DNA of 64,000 bases from Streptomyces katrae. Lineage in GTDB: Bacteria; Actinomycetota; Actinomycetes; Streptomycetales; Streptomycetaceae. A program made the position numbers and the translations under genes. Every line of letters starts with the position of its first letter. Position 1 is the stretch's first letter. Shown in pieces: positions 46,034 through 55,838 of this stretch. Under the pieces are notes generated by a model. That model did not search any database and had not been told where the DNA came from. It worked only from the letters and a program-made list of their open reading frames with translations. The stretch lies in NCBI RefSeq assembly GCF_000717655.1, contig NZ_JNZY01000030.1, positions 20,026 through 84,025 of the forward strand, in the 5' to 3' direction.

Positions 46034-46594
46034 TCAGCCGCCGTAGACGTGCGGGGCGAGGGTCCCGACGAACGGCAGGTTGCGGTACTTCTCCGCGTAG
46101 TCGAGGCCGTAACCGACGACGAACTCGTTCGGGATGTCGAAGCCGACCCACTTCACGTCGATCGCGACCTTGGCGGCGTCGGGCTTGCGCAGCAGCGTGA
46201 CGACCTCGAGCGAGGCCGGCTGGCGGGAACCCAGGTTCGACAGCAGCCAGGACAGGGTCAGGCCCGAGTCGATGATGTCCTCGACGATCAGGACGTGCTT
46301 GTCCTTGATGTCGGTGTCCAGGTCCTTGAGGATCCGGACCACACCGGAGGACTGGGTCCCGGCGCCGTACGAAGACACCGCCATCCAGTCCATGGTGAGC
46401 GGGGTGGACAAGGCGCGCGCCAGGTCCGCCATCACCATCACCGCGCCCTTGAGGACGCCGACGATGAGCAGGTCCTTGCCCGCGTACTCCGCATCGATCT
46501 TCGCCGCCAGCTCGGTCAGCTTCGCGTCGATCTCTTCCTTGGTGATGAGCACCGACTGGAGGTCGCTGCCCATGTCCTTCTCGTCCACCCGCAT
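46034..46594 (-). CDS. hpt: Hypoxanthine phosphoribosyltransferase
   Basis: 186-aa purine-salvage enzyme making IMP/GMP from hypoxanthine/guanine and PRPP. The PRPP-binding motif is [44 protein letters not shown] and the base-contacting [27 protein letters not shown] are conserved. Start choice is open between ATG 46594, GTG 46597 and ATG 46570; no clear ribosome site. tilS-hpt-ftsH order is ancient and also seen in Bacillus. Confidence 0.95.
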   Translation of the reverse strand: MRVDEKDMGSDLQSVLITKEEIDAKLTELAAKIDAEYAGKDLLIVGVLKGAVMVMADLARALSTPLTMDWMAVSSYGAGTQSSGVVRILKDLDTDIKDKHVLIVEDIIDSGLTLSWLLSNLGSRQPASLEVVTLLRKPDAAKVAIDVKWVGFDIPNEFVVGYGLDYAEKYRNLPFVGTLAPHVYGG

Positions 46595-46615
46595 CACTTT
46601 CGTCGACGGCCGGGG

Positions 46616-46636
46616 CTCCGGGGGTTTCCCCCGGAG
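46616..46636 (-). terminator. Hairpin between tilS and hpt
   Basis: A 9-bp perfect inverted repeat (46616-46624 and 46628-46636) with a 3-nt loop lies 25 nt beyond tilS and just before hpt. It lacks a T-run and may attenuate rather than end transcription. Confidence 0.4.
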
Positions 46637-46660
46637 GACTCAGCCGTGGTTCAGCACCAA

Positions 46661-47722
46661 TCAGCCCTGCCGGATGACAAGTCTGCCACCCTGCCGCTGG
46701 GCTTCGACCCGGCCGGGCAGGTTGATGGCGCCCTGACCCCGCCATCCGGTGATGAGCCGGTCCACTTCCTCGATGTGGCGGGCGAAGAGGGAGCCTGCGG
46801 GGGAACCGGCCGCGACCACGGCCCTGCGCAGCACGCGGCGGCGGACGGCCGGGGGCAGGGCGTAGAGCTTCGCGCACTCCAGACGGCCGTCCTCGTCCCG
46901 CACGCCGGTCTCGGCCTCGGCGGCCCAGGCGTCGAGGGCGTCGGCGTCGTCTCGGGACAGCTGGGCGGTGCGGGCCAGCGCCTCGACCACGCCCTTGCCC
47001 AGCGCCTTCTCGAGGGCGGGCAGTCCCTCGTGGCGGAGCCGGGAGCGGGTGTAGGCGGGGTCGATGTTGTGCGGGTCGTCCCAGACCGGGAGGGACTGGA
47101 CCATGCAGGCCTTGCGGGCGGTCTGCCGGTCGACCTGGAGGAAGGGGCGGCGGTAGCGGTGGCTGCGGCCCGGGCCGCCGGAGACTTCGGCCATGCCGGA
47201 CAGCGAGCGGATGCCGGAGCCGCGGGCGAGCCCCAGCAGGACGGTTTCGGCTTGATCGTCCCGGGTGTGACCGAGCAGCACGGCGGCGGCTCCCAGGCGG
47301 TCCGCGGCCTCGTCCAGGGCGGCGTAGCGGGCGTCGCGGGCGGCGGCCTCGGGCCCGCCGTCGCGGCCGACGCGCACGGCGACGGACTCCACCGGGTCGA
47401 GGCGGAGCGCGGTCATGCGGGTGACGACCTCGGCGGCGCGCAGGTCGGAGCCCACTTGGAGCCCGTGGTCGACGGTGATGCCGCCGGCCCGGATGCCGAG
47501 CTTGGGCGCCTCGAAGGCGAGGGCGGAGGCGAGCGCCATGGAGTCGGCGCCGCCGGAGCAGGCGACGAGTACGAGTGGCGGAGAGCCGGCTGCGGCGGCG
47601 GGGGTCCTCCCGGACGGAGCCGTGGAGAGGCCGGCAGGACGGTCGGTGAGGTCGGTGAGGACGTCGTGGAGTACGCGGCGGACCGCCAGGCGTATCGCCG
47701 CGACCGCAGGATGGGGACCCAT
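46661..47722 (-). CDS. tilS: tRNA(Ile)-lysidine synthetase
   Basis: 353-aa enzyme that attaches lysine to C34 of the CAU-anticodon isoleucine tRNA so that AUA is read as Ile. The ATP pyrophosphatase P-loop is [49 protein letters not shown] and [20 protein letters not shown] are family hallmarks. The C-terminal domain ends [11 protein letters not shown]. Essential and single-copy in most bacteria. The 291-bp gap upstream to the metalloprotease gene contains no credible gene; it presumably carries the tilS promoter. Confidence 0.95.
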   Translation of the reverse strand: MGPHPAVAAIRLAVRRVLHDVLTDLTDRPAGLSTAPSGRTPAAAAGSPPLVLVACSGGADSMALASALAFEAPKLGIRAGGITVDHGLQVGSDLRAAEVVTRMTALRLDPVESVAVRVGRDGGPEAAARDARYAALDEAADRLGAAAVLLGHTRDDQAETVLLGLARGSGIRSLSGMAEVSGGPGRSHRYRRPFLQVDRQTARKACMVQSLPVWDDPHNIDPAYTRSRLRHEGLPALEKALGKGVVEALARTAQLSRDDADALDAWAAEAETGVRDEDGRLECAKLYALPPAVRRRVLRRAVVAAGSPAGSLFARHIEEVDRLITGWRGQGAINLPGRVEAQRQGGRLVIRQG

Positions 47723-48013
47723 GTCCGGTGCCCTTCGGTGGAGTTCGGATGCCTCGAAGGCTGGGGGTGTGGTGCTGGAACCGCTGCTGTTCGGTGCTGT
47801 TCGACGCTGCCCGGTGCCCCGGCCCCCGTGAGGAGCCCCCGCCGGGAGCCCCCGCGAGATGAGGGGTTGTCACTCAGAGTGCGTCGATGGTGACAGAACC
47901 GAGCCGTTCCCTGAGCATCGCACGGCCTTCCACGCCTCACGGTCCCTCGGACGGGTGACGCTGCTTCCCCCAGTGAGACATGTTTACGCCCCCTGAGTCA
48001 CTCCCCTTCGCTT

Positions 48014-49141
48014 CTATTCGCCCTTGCGGTGCACCCGCGCGACCCAGTCCGCGGGCTTGGCGATCTCCGCCTTCGTCGGCAGTGTGTTCGGTGAGGTCCA
48101 GACCCGGTTGAAGCCGTCCATGCCGACCTGGCCGACGACGGCGCGTACGAAGCGCTCGCCGTCGCGGTACTGGCGCAGCTTGGCGTCGAGCCCCAGCAGC
48201 TTGCGCAGCGTGGCGTCGAGGCGGCCCGCGCCGCTGGCCCTGCGCTGCTGGAACTTCTCCCGGATCTCGGCGACCGAGGGCACCACCGCGGGGCCGACCC
48301 CGTCCATGACGTAGTCGGCGTGGCCCTCCAGCAGGGACATGACGGCGGTCAGCCGGCCGAGCACCTCGCGCTGCTCGGGACTCTGGACGAGCTCGACCAG
48401 GGAGCGGCCCTCGTCGCCCTGCTCGGAGTCGGGGCGGGCGCCGGCGAAGGACTGCGCGGCCTCGCGCAGCCGCTCGAGGATGGTCGCCGGGTCCATCTCG
48501 GTCGCGCCGAGGAACGTCTGGATCTCGCCCTCGAGGTGGTCGCGGAGCCAGGGAACCGCGGTGAACTGCGTACGGTGCGTCTCCTCGTGCAGGCAGACCC
48601 ACAGCCGGAAGTCGTGCGGGCGCACGTCCAGCTCGCGCTCGACGTGCACGATGTTCGGGGCCACGAGCAGCAGCCGGCCGCCGCCCGTGGCCGAGCCCGG
48701 CAGGTCGCGGCCGGCCGGGGCGAAGGTCTCGTACTGGCCGAGCACGCGGGAGGCCAGGAAGCTGAGCAGCATGCCCAGCTCGACGCCGGTGACCTTGCCG
48801 CCGACCGCGCCGAGGACGGCGCCGCCGGGGGCGCCGGCGCGGCGTTCCTGCATCTTGCCGAGGAGGGGGGACAGGAGCTCGCGGAAGCCGGCCACGTTGG
48901 CCTTGACCCAGCCGGCCCGGTCGACGACGAGGACGGGGGTGTCGGGGACGGCCGTGCCCTCGGGGATCATCCGCGTGAACTCGCGTACGTGGCGTTCGGA
49001 GGTCCTGGCATGCCTGCGCAGTTCCGCCACCACGGCCCGGGCCTCGTCGCGGCTGACCTCGGGACCCGGCCGCACCAGCCGGGCCGCGGTCGCCACCGCG
49101 AGATTCCAGTCGACCATCTCGGCACCACCGATGCTCGTCAT
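48014..49141 (-). CDS. Zinc-dependent metalloprotease (DUF2342 family)
   Basis: 375-aa protein of the actinobacterial DUF2342 family. HExxH lies in [13 protein letters not shown], preceded by [17 protein letters not shown] and followed by [13 protein letters not shown], which could supply the third ligand Glu. No signal peptide, so probably cytoplasmic. The order dacB-DUF2342-tilS-hpt-ftsH is conserved in actinobacteria as I recall; the substrate is unknown to me. Start ATG 49141 ([19 protein letters not shown]). Confidence 0.88.
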   Translation of the reverse strand: MTSIGGAEMVDWNLAVATAARLVRPGPEVSRDEARAVVAELRRHARTSERHVREFTRMIPEGTAVPDTPVLVVDRAGWVKANVAGFRELLSPLLGKMQERRAGAPGGAVLGAVGGKVTGVELGMLLSFLASRVLGQYETFAPAGRDLPGSATGGGRLLLVAPNIVHVERELDVRPHDFRLWVCLHEETHRTQFTAVPWLRDHLEGEIQTFLGATEMDPATILERLREAAQSFAGARPDSEQGDEGRSLVELVQSPEQREVLGRLTAVMSLLEGHADYVMDGVGPAVVPSVAEIREKFQQRRASGAGRLDATLRKLLGLDAKLRQYRDGERFVRAVVGQVGMDGFNRVWTSPNTLPTKAEIAKPADWVARVHRKGE

Positions 49142-49189
49142 GCGTCAACGGTACGTGGACCAGCGCCGATGCGGAGCCCCCCGGAATCC

Positions 49190-50638
49190 CTACGAGGCGC
49201 GGGCGACGGCCGCCGCGAGCTTGTCGAGGCCCTTCTCCGCGGCCCCCGCGTCGGTGGTGTTCGCGGTCAGGAACGCGAAGGCGAGGAGTCGGCCGGAGGG
49301 GTCGACGACGGTCCCGGCGAGGGAGTTCACCCCGTTCAGGGTGCCCGTCTTGGCCCGGACGAGGCCGGCGGCCGGGGAGCTTCCGGCGTTGCGGCTGCGC
49401 AGGGTCCCGGTGAATCCGGAGACGGGCAGTCCGGTGAGCACGGGCCGCAGCTCCGGCCGCTGCGGGTCGGCGGCCTTGGCCAGGAGCCCCGTCAGCAGGG
49501 CGGTGTTGATCTTGTCGGCGCGGTTGAGGCCGCTGCCGTCGGCGAAGCGGGCGCCGGCGGTGTCGACGCCGAGGCCGGTGAGCCGGTCCTTGACGGCCTT
49601 CTCCGCGCCCTCGAAGCTCGCGGGCTGTCCGGAGGCGAGGGCGGTCTGGCGGGCCAGGACCTCGGCGATGTCGTTGTCGCTGTTGGTCAGCATCCGCTCG
49701 ACGAGCCCGGCGAGCGGGGTGGAGAGGGTGGTGGCGAGCGGCTGGGCGCCGGCGGGGGCCTTGGCCTCGGCGGGGTCGGCGCTGACCTTGATGCCGCGTT
49801 CCTTGAGAAGGGCGGCGAAGGAGCGGGCGGTCTCCTCGGCGGGGTCCTCGACCCGCTCGACGGGGCCGGAGGTGGAGTCGTCGGGCCGGCCCTCGTCAGC
49901 CGCCAGGGCCGTGACCAGCGCGATGTTGGGGTTGTGGCCGATCGGGTGGAGGGCGGGTCCGGTGAAGAGGGTGTCGTCGTAGCCGAGCCGCACGGTGTCG
50001 GTGCCGGCGGCCTTGAGGGCCTGGGCGGTGTCGGCGGCGAGCGCGACGAGGCTGCCGCCGGATCCGGCGGGGCTCTTCTTCTTGGCCGTGAGGGAGGGGT
50101 CGCCGCCGCCGACCAGGACGATCTCTCCGGGGCCGGCGCCGGGGGCCACGGTGGTCCGGATCCGGTGCTCGGGGCCGAGCGCGGCCAGCGCTGCCGTCGC
50201 GGTGGCGATCTTGATGGTGGAGGCGGGGGTCATGGCCTCGCGCGCCCCGGACTCGAAGAGCACCTGGCCGGTGGCGGTGTCGACGACCGAGGCGGTACGG
50301 ACCGTCCCGAGCGCGGGGTCGGCCAGGAGCGGCCGCAGGGCCGCGGCGAGCCTCCCGGGATCGGTGGCCGCGACCCCGCTCCCGGCCTTGAGCGCGGCGC
50401 CGGAACCGATGCCCGGGAGCACCCCGGGAGCGCTGGGCGCGGCCTGCGGAACGACCCCGCCGCCGTGGTCCGCGCCGTGATCTGCGCCACCCGTAAGGCC
50501 CCAGGAGGCGGCCCTGTCCCGCTCGGCCTTACGCTGGCCGGAGTCCCAAGGACCGGCAGCGGCCACCGCAGCCACCGACAGGGCGAGGCCGGCGACGGCC
50601 GACACCGCGATGAGCTGCCACGTCTTGACCAATGGCAC
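49190..50638 (-). CDS. dacB: D-alanyl-D-alanine carboxypeptidase/endopeptidase (PBP4, S13)
   Basis: 482-aa low-molecular-mass penicillin-binding protein trimming peptidoglycan stem peptides. An N-terminal uncleaved signal/anchor ([27 protein letters not shown]) precedes a His/Gly-rich linker and the catalytic domain: SxxK in [15 protein letters not shown], SxN in [13 protein letters not shown] and KTG in [15 protein letters not shown]. The long insertion between SxxK and SxN is diagnostic for S13. The GTG at 50638 begins VPLVKTWQ, with AAAGGGGC upstream. Followed 48 nt later by the metalloprotease gene. Confidence 0.93.
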   Translation of the reverse strand: MPLVKTWQLIAVSAVAGLALSVAAVAAAGPWDSGQRKAERDRAASWGLTGGADHGADHGGGVVPQAAPSAPGVLPGIGSGAALKAGSGVAATDPGRLAAALRPLLADPALGTVRTASVVDTATGQVLFESGAREAMTPASTIKIATATAALAALGPEHRIRTTVAPGAGPGEIVLVGGGDPSLTAKKKSPAGSGGSLVALAADTAQALKAAGTDTVRLGYDDTLFTGPALHPIGHNPNIALVTALAADEGRPDDSTSGPVERVEDPAEETARSFAALLKERGIKVSADPAEAKAPAGAQPLATTLSTPLAGLVERMLTNSDNDIAEVLARQTALASGQPASFEGAEKAVKDRLTGLGVDTAGARFADGSGLNRADKINTALLTGLLAKAADPQRPELRPVLTGLPVSGFTGTLRSRNAGSSPAAGLVRAKTGTLNGVNSLAGTVVDPSGRLLAFAFLTANTTDAGAAEKGLDKLAAAVARAS

Positions 50639-50800
50639 CTCGGACCAGCCCCTTTCGCGATCACACATATGCGTGAGGGACACTTAACCACTGCGTCTTG
50701 CCGCGAGCATGGCACCCCACCCGCAGGGCTGGGCCGGACGCGCGCGCAGATGAATCAATGCAGTCTCGAAGCAATGAAGCTGATCATGGAGGAGCAGGAC

Positions 50801-51292
50801 GTGGAGTTCGACGTCACCATCGAGATCCCCAAGGGTTCGCGGAACAAGTACGAGGTGGACCACGAGACCGGCCGGATCCGTCTGGACCGTCGCCTCTTCA
50901 CCTCCACCAGCTACCCGGCCGACTACGGCTTCGTCGAGAACACCCTCGGTGAGGACGGCGACCCGCTGGACGCCCTCGTCATCCTGGACGAGCCCACCTT
51001 CCCGGGCTGCCTGATCAAGTGCCGCGCGATCGGCATGTTCAACATGACCGACGAGGCGGGCGGCGACGCCAAGCTGCTGTGCGTGCCGGCCTCGGACCCG
51101 CGCGTGGAGCACCTGCGCGACATCCACCACGTGTCGGAGTTCGACCGCCTGGAGATCCAGCACTTCTTCGAGGTCTACAAGGACCTGGAGCCGGGCAAGT
51201 CGGTCGAGGGCGCCAACTGGGTGGGCCGCGCCGAGGCCGAGGCCGAGATCGAGGCCTCCTTCAAGCGCCTCGAGGCGCAGGGCGGCCACTGA
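50801..51292 (+). CDS. ppa: Inorganic pyrophosphatase
   Basis: 163-aa soluble family I pyrophosphatase that drives biosynthesis by removing PPi. [53 protein letters not shown] (metal-binding Asp cluster) and [16 protein letters not shown] are all typical. ATGs at 50774 and 50786 are in frame, but the GTG at 50801 is chosen because GGAGGAG (50788-50794) is 6 nt upstream and the length then matches the family. Divergent from dacB. Confidence 0.96.
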   Translation: MEFDVTIEIPKGSRNKYEVDHETGRIRLDRRLFTSTSYPADYGFVENTLGEDGDPLDALVILDEPTFPGCLIKCRAIGMFNMTDEAGGDAKLLCVPASDPRVEHLRDIHHVSEFDRLEIQHFFEVYKDLEPGKSVEGANWVGRAEAEAEIEASFKRLEAQGGH

Positions 51293-51343
51293 GCCGTGCC
51301 GGGTGAGGGGTAGGCGGGATCTCCCCCCGGCCCCGTGACACCC

Positions 51344-51378
51344 CGGGCGGTACTCCCTCACGGAGGGGGTGCCGCCCG
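51344..51378 (+). terminator. Terminator of ppa
   Basis: A 15-bp stem with two G-T pairs (51344-51358 and 51364-51378) and a 5-nt loop, followed by TTGT, lies 52 nt after the ppa stop. Confidence 0.7.
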
Positions 51379-51476
51379 TTGTCGTACCCGGCTCCGGTCC
51401 GCAGCCGGGCCGGTATCGCCGCGGATGGCAGCGTTCCGCATACTGGTACCGCGGGTGATCACGGAGGGGAGGACGC

Positions 51477-53117
51477 GTGGCGGAGACCGACGGGGCGCAG
51501 GACAGGAAGCCCACGTCCGACGAGGCGCACAGCGCCTTCACCCCGCCGCCCGGAATCGAGCCGGAGCCGGTCGACGCGGACCAGCCGACCTCGGAGTTCG
51601 CCGTGCCGGAGGGACTCCCCCCGGTGCCCGCAGAACCCGAAGGCTCCGCGTTCGCGCCGCCGGCCACCTACAGCGCCCAGAACTCCCCGCCCGCCCACCT
51701 TCCCGGGCACGGGCTCCCCGTCTCCCGCATGACGGAGTCCCCCTGGCAGGACCGCATGCGCACCATGCTGCGCATGCCGGTCGACGTACGGCCCGTCCCC
51801 GAGGCCGTGCACAAGCACAGCGAGACCGGGCCCGCCGTTGGCCGCGTACTGGACCTGACCCTGCGCATCGGCGAGCTGCTGCTCGCGGGCGGCGAGGGCG
51901 CCGAGGACGTGGAGGCCGCGATGTTCGCGGTGGCCCGCTCGTACGGGCTGGACCGCTGCGAGCCCACGGTCACCTTCACGCTGCTGTCGATCACCCACCA
52001 GCCTTCCCTCATCGACGACCCGGTCTCGGCGAGCCGGACCGTGCGCCGCCGCGGCACCGACTACACCCGCCTGGCCGCCGTCTACCAGCTGGTGGACGAC
52101 ATCAGCGCGCACGAGATCGAGCTCTCGCTCGAGGACGCCTACCGGCGCCTCGCCGAGATCCGCCGCAACCGGCACCCGTACCCCTCCTGGATCCTCACGG
52201 CCGCCGCCGGGCTGCTCGCCGGGGCCGCCTCCACCCTGGTCGGCGGTGGCGTGTTCGTCTTCTTCGCGGCCGCGATCGGGGCGATGCTCGGCGACCGGCT
52301 GGCCTGGCTGTGCGCCGGGCGCGGGCTGCCGGAGTTCTACCAGTTCGTGGTGGCCGCGATGCCGCCCGCCGCGATCGGCGTGGCCCTGAAGCTGGCCGAG
52401 ACCGACGTACGCGCCTCCGCGGTGATCACCGGCGGGCTGTTCGCGCTGCTGCCCGGGCGGGCCCTGGTCGCCGCCGTGCAGGACGGCCTGACCGGCTTCT
52501 ACATCACCGCCTCCGCCCGGCTGCTGGAGGTCATGTATCTCTTCATCGGCATCATCATGGGCGTGCTGGTCGTGCTGTACCTCGGGCTCCAGCTCGGCGC
52601 CTCGCCGAAGCCGGAGGAGGTCCTCCAGATCACCCAGCGGCCGCTGATCCAGATCGCGGCCTCGATGGTGCTGGTGTTCACGTTCGCGATCCTGCTCCAG
52701 CAGGAACGTTCCACCGTGTGGATCGTGACGCTGAACGGCGGGGTCGCCTGGGTGACCTTCGGGGCCCTGCACTACGCGGGCGGCATCCCGCCCGTGCCCT
52801 CCACGGCCATCGCCGCCGGGCTGGTCGGCCTGTTCGGCCAGCTCTTCTCGCGCTACCGCTTCGCCTCGGCCCTTCCGTACACGACGGCGGCCATCGGCCC
52901 GCTGCTGCCGGGCTCGGCGACGTACTACGGGCTGCTGCTGATCGCCGAGAACCGGCTGAACGAGGGCCTCGGCTCGCTGGTGAACGCCGCCGCCATCGCG
53001 CTGGCCATCGCGATCGGGGTCAACCTCGGCTCCGAGACCTCGCGGCTTTTCATGCGGATCCCGGGGGCCGCCAGCGCGGCCAAGCGCCGCGCCGCGAAGC
53101 GTACCCGCGGCTTCTGA
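51477..53117 (+). CDS. Threonine/serine exporter family protein (ThrE)
   Basis: 546-aa integral membrane protein. About 120 residues of Pro/Glu-rich cytoplasmic N-terminus lead to the ThrE catalytic-like domain (LDLTLRIGELLLAGGEGAEDVEAAMFAVARSYGLD, VTFTLLSIT) and then ten hydrophobic helices in two blocks (ILTAAAGLLAGAASTLVGGGVFVFF through LEVMYLFIGIIMGVLVVLYLG, and IQIAASMVLVFTFAILL through AIALAIAIGVNL). In Corynebacterium ThrE exports threonine and serine by proton antiport. The GTG at 51477 follows GAGGGGAGGA. Stands alone. Confidence 0.9.
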   Translation: MAETDGAQDRKPTSDEAHSAFTPPPGIEPEPVDADQPTSEFAVPEGLPPVPAEPEGSAFAPPATYSAQNSPPAHLPGHGLPVSRMTESPWQDRMRTMLRMPVDVRPVPEAVHKHSETGPAVGRVLDLTLRIGELLLAGGEGAEDVEAAMFAVARSYGLDRCEPTVTFTLLSITHQPSLIDDPVSASRTVRRRGTDYTRLAAVYQLVDDISAHEIELSLEDAYRRLAEIRRNRHPYPSWILTAAAGLLAGAASTLVGGGVFVFFAAAIGAMLGDRLAWLCAGRGLPEFYQFVVAAMPPAAIGVALKLAETDVRASAVITGGLFALLPGRALVAAVQDGLTGFYITASARLLEVMYLFIGIIMGVLVVLYLGLQLGASPKPEEVLQITQRPLIQIAASMVLVFTFAILLQQERSTVWIVTLNGGVAWVTFGALHYAGGIPPVPSTAIAAGLVGLFGQLFSRYRFASALPYTTAAIGPLLPGSATYYGLLLIAENRLNEGLGSLVNAAAIALAIAIGVNLGSETSRLFMRIPGAASAAKRRAAKRTRGF

Positions 53118-53144
53118 GGCCCTTTCCGTCCAGCTGATCGTTCA

Positions 53145-53171
53145 ACGGCATTCCGGTTTCCGGAATGCCGT
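53145..53171 (+). terminator. Hairpin after the ThrE gene
   Basis: A 12-bp perfect stem (53145-53156 with 53160-53171) and a TTT loop lie 27 nt past the stop. No T-run follows. Confidence 0.55.
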
Positions 53172-53393
53172 CGCCGCGGCATGGACGCCTTTCCGGAAAA
53201 CCGCGGTGCGGGTTCCGGGAAATCAAGGAATGCGTCGAAACAACCTGTCAAGTCCCGAATTCGCGGGACATGCCTTCGTGCGGCGGCCCGCGCTTACTTG
53301 AGGCACGGGCCGACCAGGTTCGTGAGATCCCGGCACCGGCCGGACCAGCGCCGGAACCGGGATACACCCCTCTCGACGCACAAGGAGAATCCC

Positions 53394-54101
53394 ATGCCGA
53401 AGACAGCCTTGACCCGGCATTTCGTGACGTTGGCGACGACGACCGCCCTGGCGGCCGGAGTCGTGGCGCTGCCCGCCAGCGCATTCGCCGCGACGCCGCA
53501 CAAGACTGCCGCAGCCAGTCACACCGACCTCGTCAACGACAAGAATGACGGCCGGAACAAGAACCGCAACGGAAAGCAGAACAACAACAAGCACGGAAAG
53601 GGAAAGGGGAAGGGGAGCGGCGGGCACAATAAGCATCCGGCGCCGCCGAAGCTGCCCTTGCCGCCGCTGCCGCCGAAGCTTCCGATACCGCTGCCCCCGG
53701 GACCGGTGCCGCCCAAGCTGCCGATCCCGCTGCCGCCACTCCCGGGCCTGCCGCTGCCGAAGCCGCCGCTGCCGCTGCCCCCGGTGCCGAAGTTCCCGAT
53801 CCCGGTGCCGAAGATCCCGCTGCCGCCGCAGCCGCCCAAGCTGCCCTTCCCGCTGCCGCTGCCGGTACCGCCGAAGCTGCCGATCCCGCTGCCTCCGGTA
53901 CCCAAGCTGCCGATCCCGGTACCACCCAAGCTGCCGATCCCGCTGCCTCCGGTACCCAAGCTGCCGATCCCGGTACCGCCCAAGCTGCCGATCCCGCTGC
54001 CTCCGGTACCCAAGCTGCCGATCCCGCTGCCGCCCGTACCGAAGCTGCCGATCCCGGTACCGCCGCTGCCGTTCCCCCTGCCCTTCCCGCTGCCCTTCTG
54101 A
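53394..54101 (+). CDS. Secreted protein made of a KLPIPLPPVP-type proline repeat
   Basis: 235-aa exported protein. AAGGAG precedes the ATG at 53394. A signal peptide (residues 1-32, ending ALPASAFA) is followed by a 48-residue Asn/Lys/Gly-rich linker (NDGRNKNRNGKQNNNKHGKG). Residues 82-235 then contain only Pro, Leu, Lys, Ile, Val and a few Phe, Gly, Gln or Ala. The unit KLPIPLPPVPKLPIPVPP is repeated exactly three times, preceded by diverged copies. There is no LPxTG, membrane helix or catalytic motif. A rigid polyproline-II rod exposed outside the cell, wall-associated through its cationic linker, is the natural inference. Confidence 0.75.
   Translation: MPKTALTRHFVTLATTTALAAGVVALPASAFAATPHKTAAASHTDLVNDKNDGRNKNRNGKQNNNKHGKGKGKGSGGHNKHPAPPKLPLPPLPPKLPIPLPPGPVPPKLPIPLPPLPGLPLPKPPLPLPPVPKFPIPVPKIPLPPQPPKLPFPLPLPVPPKLPIPLPPVPKLPIPVPPKLPIPLPPVPKLPIPVPPKLPIPLPPVPKLPIPLPPVPKLPIPVPPLPFPLPFPLPF
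53874..54035. repeat. 54-bp tandem repeat (3 copies)
   Basis: Three consecutive 54-bp units start at 53874, 53928 and 53982, differing only at scattered positions. Each encodes 18 residues of the proline-rich rod. Shorter, decayed copies flank them on both sides (about 53640-54090). Confidence 0.9.
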
Positions 54102-54152
54102 CCCCCACAGCAAGGACTCGAGGAGACCGCAGGACCAACGGCAACAGCACGA

Positions 54153-54181
54153 GGGCGGGCGCCCCCAGGGGGCGCCCGCCC
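54153..54181. terminator. Bidirectional terminator between the proline-repeat gene and dedA
   Basis: A perfect 13-bp inverted repeat (54153-54165 and 54169-54181) with a 3-nt loop lies between convergent genes. Confidence 0.7.
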
Positions 54182-54221
54182 TTCGCGCGGCTCCACCGCC
54201 TACGGCGGCCCGGACTGCGTT

Positions 54222-54902
54222 CTAGCGCTTGGCGTGGCGGCGGCGCTCGCCGCCGGCCGGCGCCGCATCGGCGCCGCCGTTCGCCTTCGCCTCCTTGCGG
54301 GCCTTCAGCACCTCGAAGATCACCGGGATGAGCGAGAGGAGGACGATCAGGACGAGGATCGCCTCGATGTTGGTCTTGATGAAGTCGATCTGGCCGAGCC
54401 AGAAGCCCGCGACCGTGAGCCCGGCACCCCAGGCGATACCGCCGATGACGTTGTACGTCAGGAACGTGCGGTACTTCATCGAGCCGGCGCCCGCGACCAT
54501 CGGGGCGAACGTACGGACGATCGGCACGAAGCGGGCGAGCACGATGGCCTTCGGGCCGTGCTTCTCCATGAACTCGTGCGCCTTGTCCAGGTTCTCCCGC
54601 TTGAAGAGCTTCGACTTCGGCCGGTTGAAGAGCTTCGGCCCGAAGACCTTGCCGATCATGTAACCGACCTGGTCACCGACGATCGCGGCCACCGAGATCA
54701 GGGTGCAGACCAGCCACAGCGGCTGCTTGATGTACTCGCCGTTCGCGACCAGCAGGCCTGCCGTGAACAGCAGGGAGTCGCCGGGCAGGAAGGCGAACAG
54801 CCCGGACTCCGCGAAGACGATGACCAGGATGCCGATCAAGCCGTAGTGCGAGATCAGATAGTCCGGGGACAGCCACTCAGGGGCGAGCGCAAGCGTGTAC
54901 AC
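54222..54902 (-). CDS. DedA family (SNARE-associated/VTT) membrane protein
   Basis: 226-aa polytopic protein. Family signatures are FAESGLFAFLPGDSLLFTAGLL, the re-entrant-loop GYMIGKVFGPKLF and the basic motif ARFVPIVRTFAPMVAGAGSM. Recent work assigns DedA proteins to lipid-carrier (undecaprenyl phosphate) or phospholipid flipping; which applies here is unknown. The GTG at 54902 (VYTLALAPEW) is chosen because AGGAGAG lies 10 nt upstream; longer in-frame starts would add a poorly conserved, non-hydrophobic leader. The charged tail RRRHAKR is cytoplasmic. Confidence 0.9.
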   Translation of the reverse strand: MYTLALAPEWLSPDYLISHYGLIGILVIVFAESGLFAFLPGDSLLFTAGLLVANGEYIKQPLWLVCTLISVAAIVGDQVGYMIGKVFGPKLFNRPKSKLFKRENLDKAHEFMEKHGPKAIVLARFVPIVRTFAPMVAGAGSMKYRTFLTYNVIGGIAWGAGLTVAGFWLGQIDFIKTNIEAILVLIVLLSLIPVIFEVLKARKEAKANGGADAAPAGGERRRHAKR

Positions 54903-54993
54903 GAGTTCCGGGCTCTCCTGGATCGGGGGTATCGCGGCGGGCGTCCGCGGGTGCATCGGACATGACGGCGGTTTCAATTATCAACGCACAGGA

Positions 54994-55024
54994 CCCCCTC
55001 CCGGTTCCAGTCAGCGGGAGGGGG
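54994..55024 (-). terminator. Terminator of tipA
   Basis: A 10-bp perfect inverted repeat (54994-55003 and 55015-55024) with an 11-nt loop lies 24 nt past the tipA stop. Confidence 0.6.
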
Positions 55025-55047
55025 CCGTGTGGGGAACATCCGGCTTT

Positions 55048-55806
55048 CTACACCGCGCGGATGGCGTTCGCGACGATCGCGTCCCGTACGAACACCGCCA
55101 GACCGGGACGGATCGTGTCGTAATAGGCCGTAAAGCGCTCGTCCGCGACGTACATCTCACCCAGGCACGTGTGCATCTCGTGCGAGCAGGTGTAGCAGTT
55201 CCGGTCGATCCACCCGCGGTGCTCCTCGGCCACGTCCATGGCCTCGTCGGATTCCGCGGACGCACCGGCGTCCAACAGCTCGGCGAACCTCCGGTTGATC
55301 CCGTCCGCCTCGGCCTGGAAGCGCTTCCAGTCTTCCTTCGTGTAGGTGGCCGCCCGGCGGGCGGACTCCTTGTACGCGTCCGTGTCGCCCCAGCGCTGGT
55401 GCGCCTCGTCCGCGTACTCGTCGGGATCGAAGTCCCCGAAGACCTCGAACTTCTCCTCGGGCGTGAGGTTGATGCCCATTCTCTCTGCCTCCATGGCGTG
55501 CTCCACGGCCTCGGCCATCTGCTGGAGCCGGGCGATCCGGTCGGACAGGAGGGCATGCTGCCGGCGCAGGTGCTCCCTCGGGTTCGAGTCCGGATCGTCC
55601 AGCAGGACCGCGACCTCTTCGAGCGGGAAGCCGAGCTCCCGGTAGAACAGGATCCGCTGCAGCCGGTCGAGGTCGGCGTCGTCGTAACGCCGGTGACCCG
55701 CGCTGCTGCGGCTGCTCGGGGAGAGCAGGCCGATCTCGTCGTAGTGGTGCAGGGTGCGCACCGTGACTCCGGCGAATCCGGCGACCTGTCCCACGGAGTA
55801 GCTCAT
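55048..55806 (-). CDS. tipA: TipAL-type MerR regulator, thiopeptide-responsive
   Basis: 252-aa MerR activator with the TipAS antibiotic-recognition domain. The N-terminal winged helix and dimer coil (SVGQVAGFAGVTVRTLHHYDEIGLLSP to about residue 109) are joined to TipAS (residues 110-252), which begins MGINLTPEEKFEVFGDFDPDEY. Cys204, Cys207 and Cys214 are present; Cys214 is the residue that in S. lividans TipAL forms a covalent bond with thiostrepton. The promoter is the classic MerR type (separate entry). TipAL-TipAS are thought to sequester thiopeptides and induce multidrug responses. Confidence 0.95.
   Translation of the reverse strand: MSYSVGQVAGFAGVTVRTLHHYDEIGLLSPSSRSSAGHRRYDDADLDRLQRILFYRELGFPLEEVAVLLDDPDSNPREHLRRQHALLSDRIARLQQMAEAVEHAMEAERMGINLTPEEKFEVFGDFDPDEYADEAHQRWGDTDAYKESARRAATYTKEDWKRFQAEADGINRRFAELLDAGASAESDEAMDVAEEHRGWIDRNCYTCSHEMHTCLGEMYVADERFTAYYDTIRPGLAVFVRDAIVANAIRAV
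55477..55492 (-). promoter_or_regulatory. Internal ribosome site and start for TipAS
   Basis: GGAGG (complement of 55488-55492) lies 8 nt before an in-frame ATG at 55479, which is codon 110 of tipA. In S. lividans the short form TipAS is made from exactly this internal start. Here it would give a 143-aa ligand-binding protein in addition to the full-length activator. Confidence 0.85.
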
Positions 55807-55838
55807 CGTTTCCGCTCCTCTGGTCGGGTACGCCCTTC

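Noticed and set aside
43815..47873. A 1352-codon open frame that appears to fuse ftsH to upstream sequence
   Set aside because: FtsH begins at 45836; the upstream part is an out-of-frame reading of hpt and tilS.
48320..51292. A 990-codon open frame on the plus strand covering dacB, the metalloprotease and ppa
   Set aside because: Only its last 163 codons (ppa) are real; the rest is antisense to two well-supported genes and is low-complexity Gly/Ala/Arg.
53519..54196. A Gly/Ser/Ile-rich frame (GTGGSGIGS repeats) on the minus strand, resembling a PE_PGRS or silk-like protein
   Set aside because: It is the reverse complement of the Pro-rich repeat gene; the plus strand has the signal peptide, ribosome site and sensible start.
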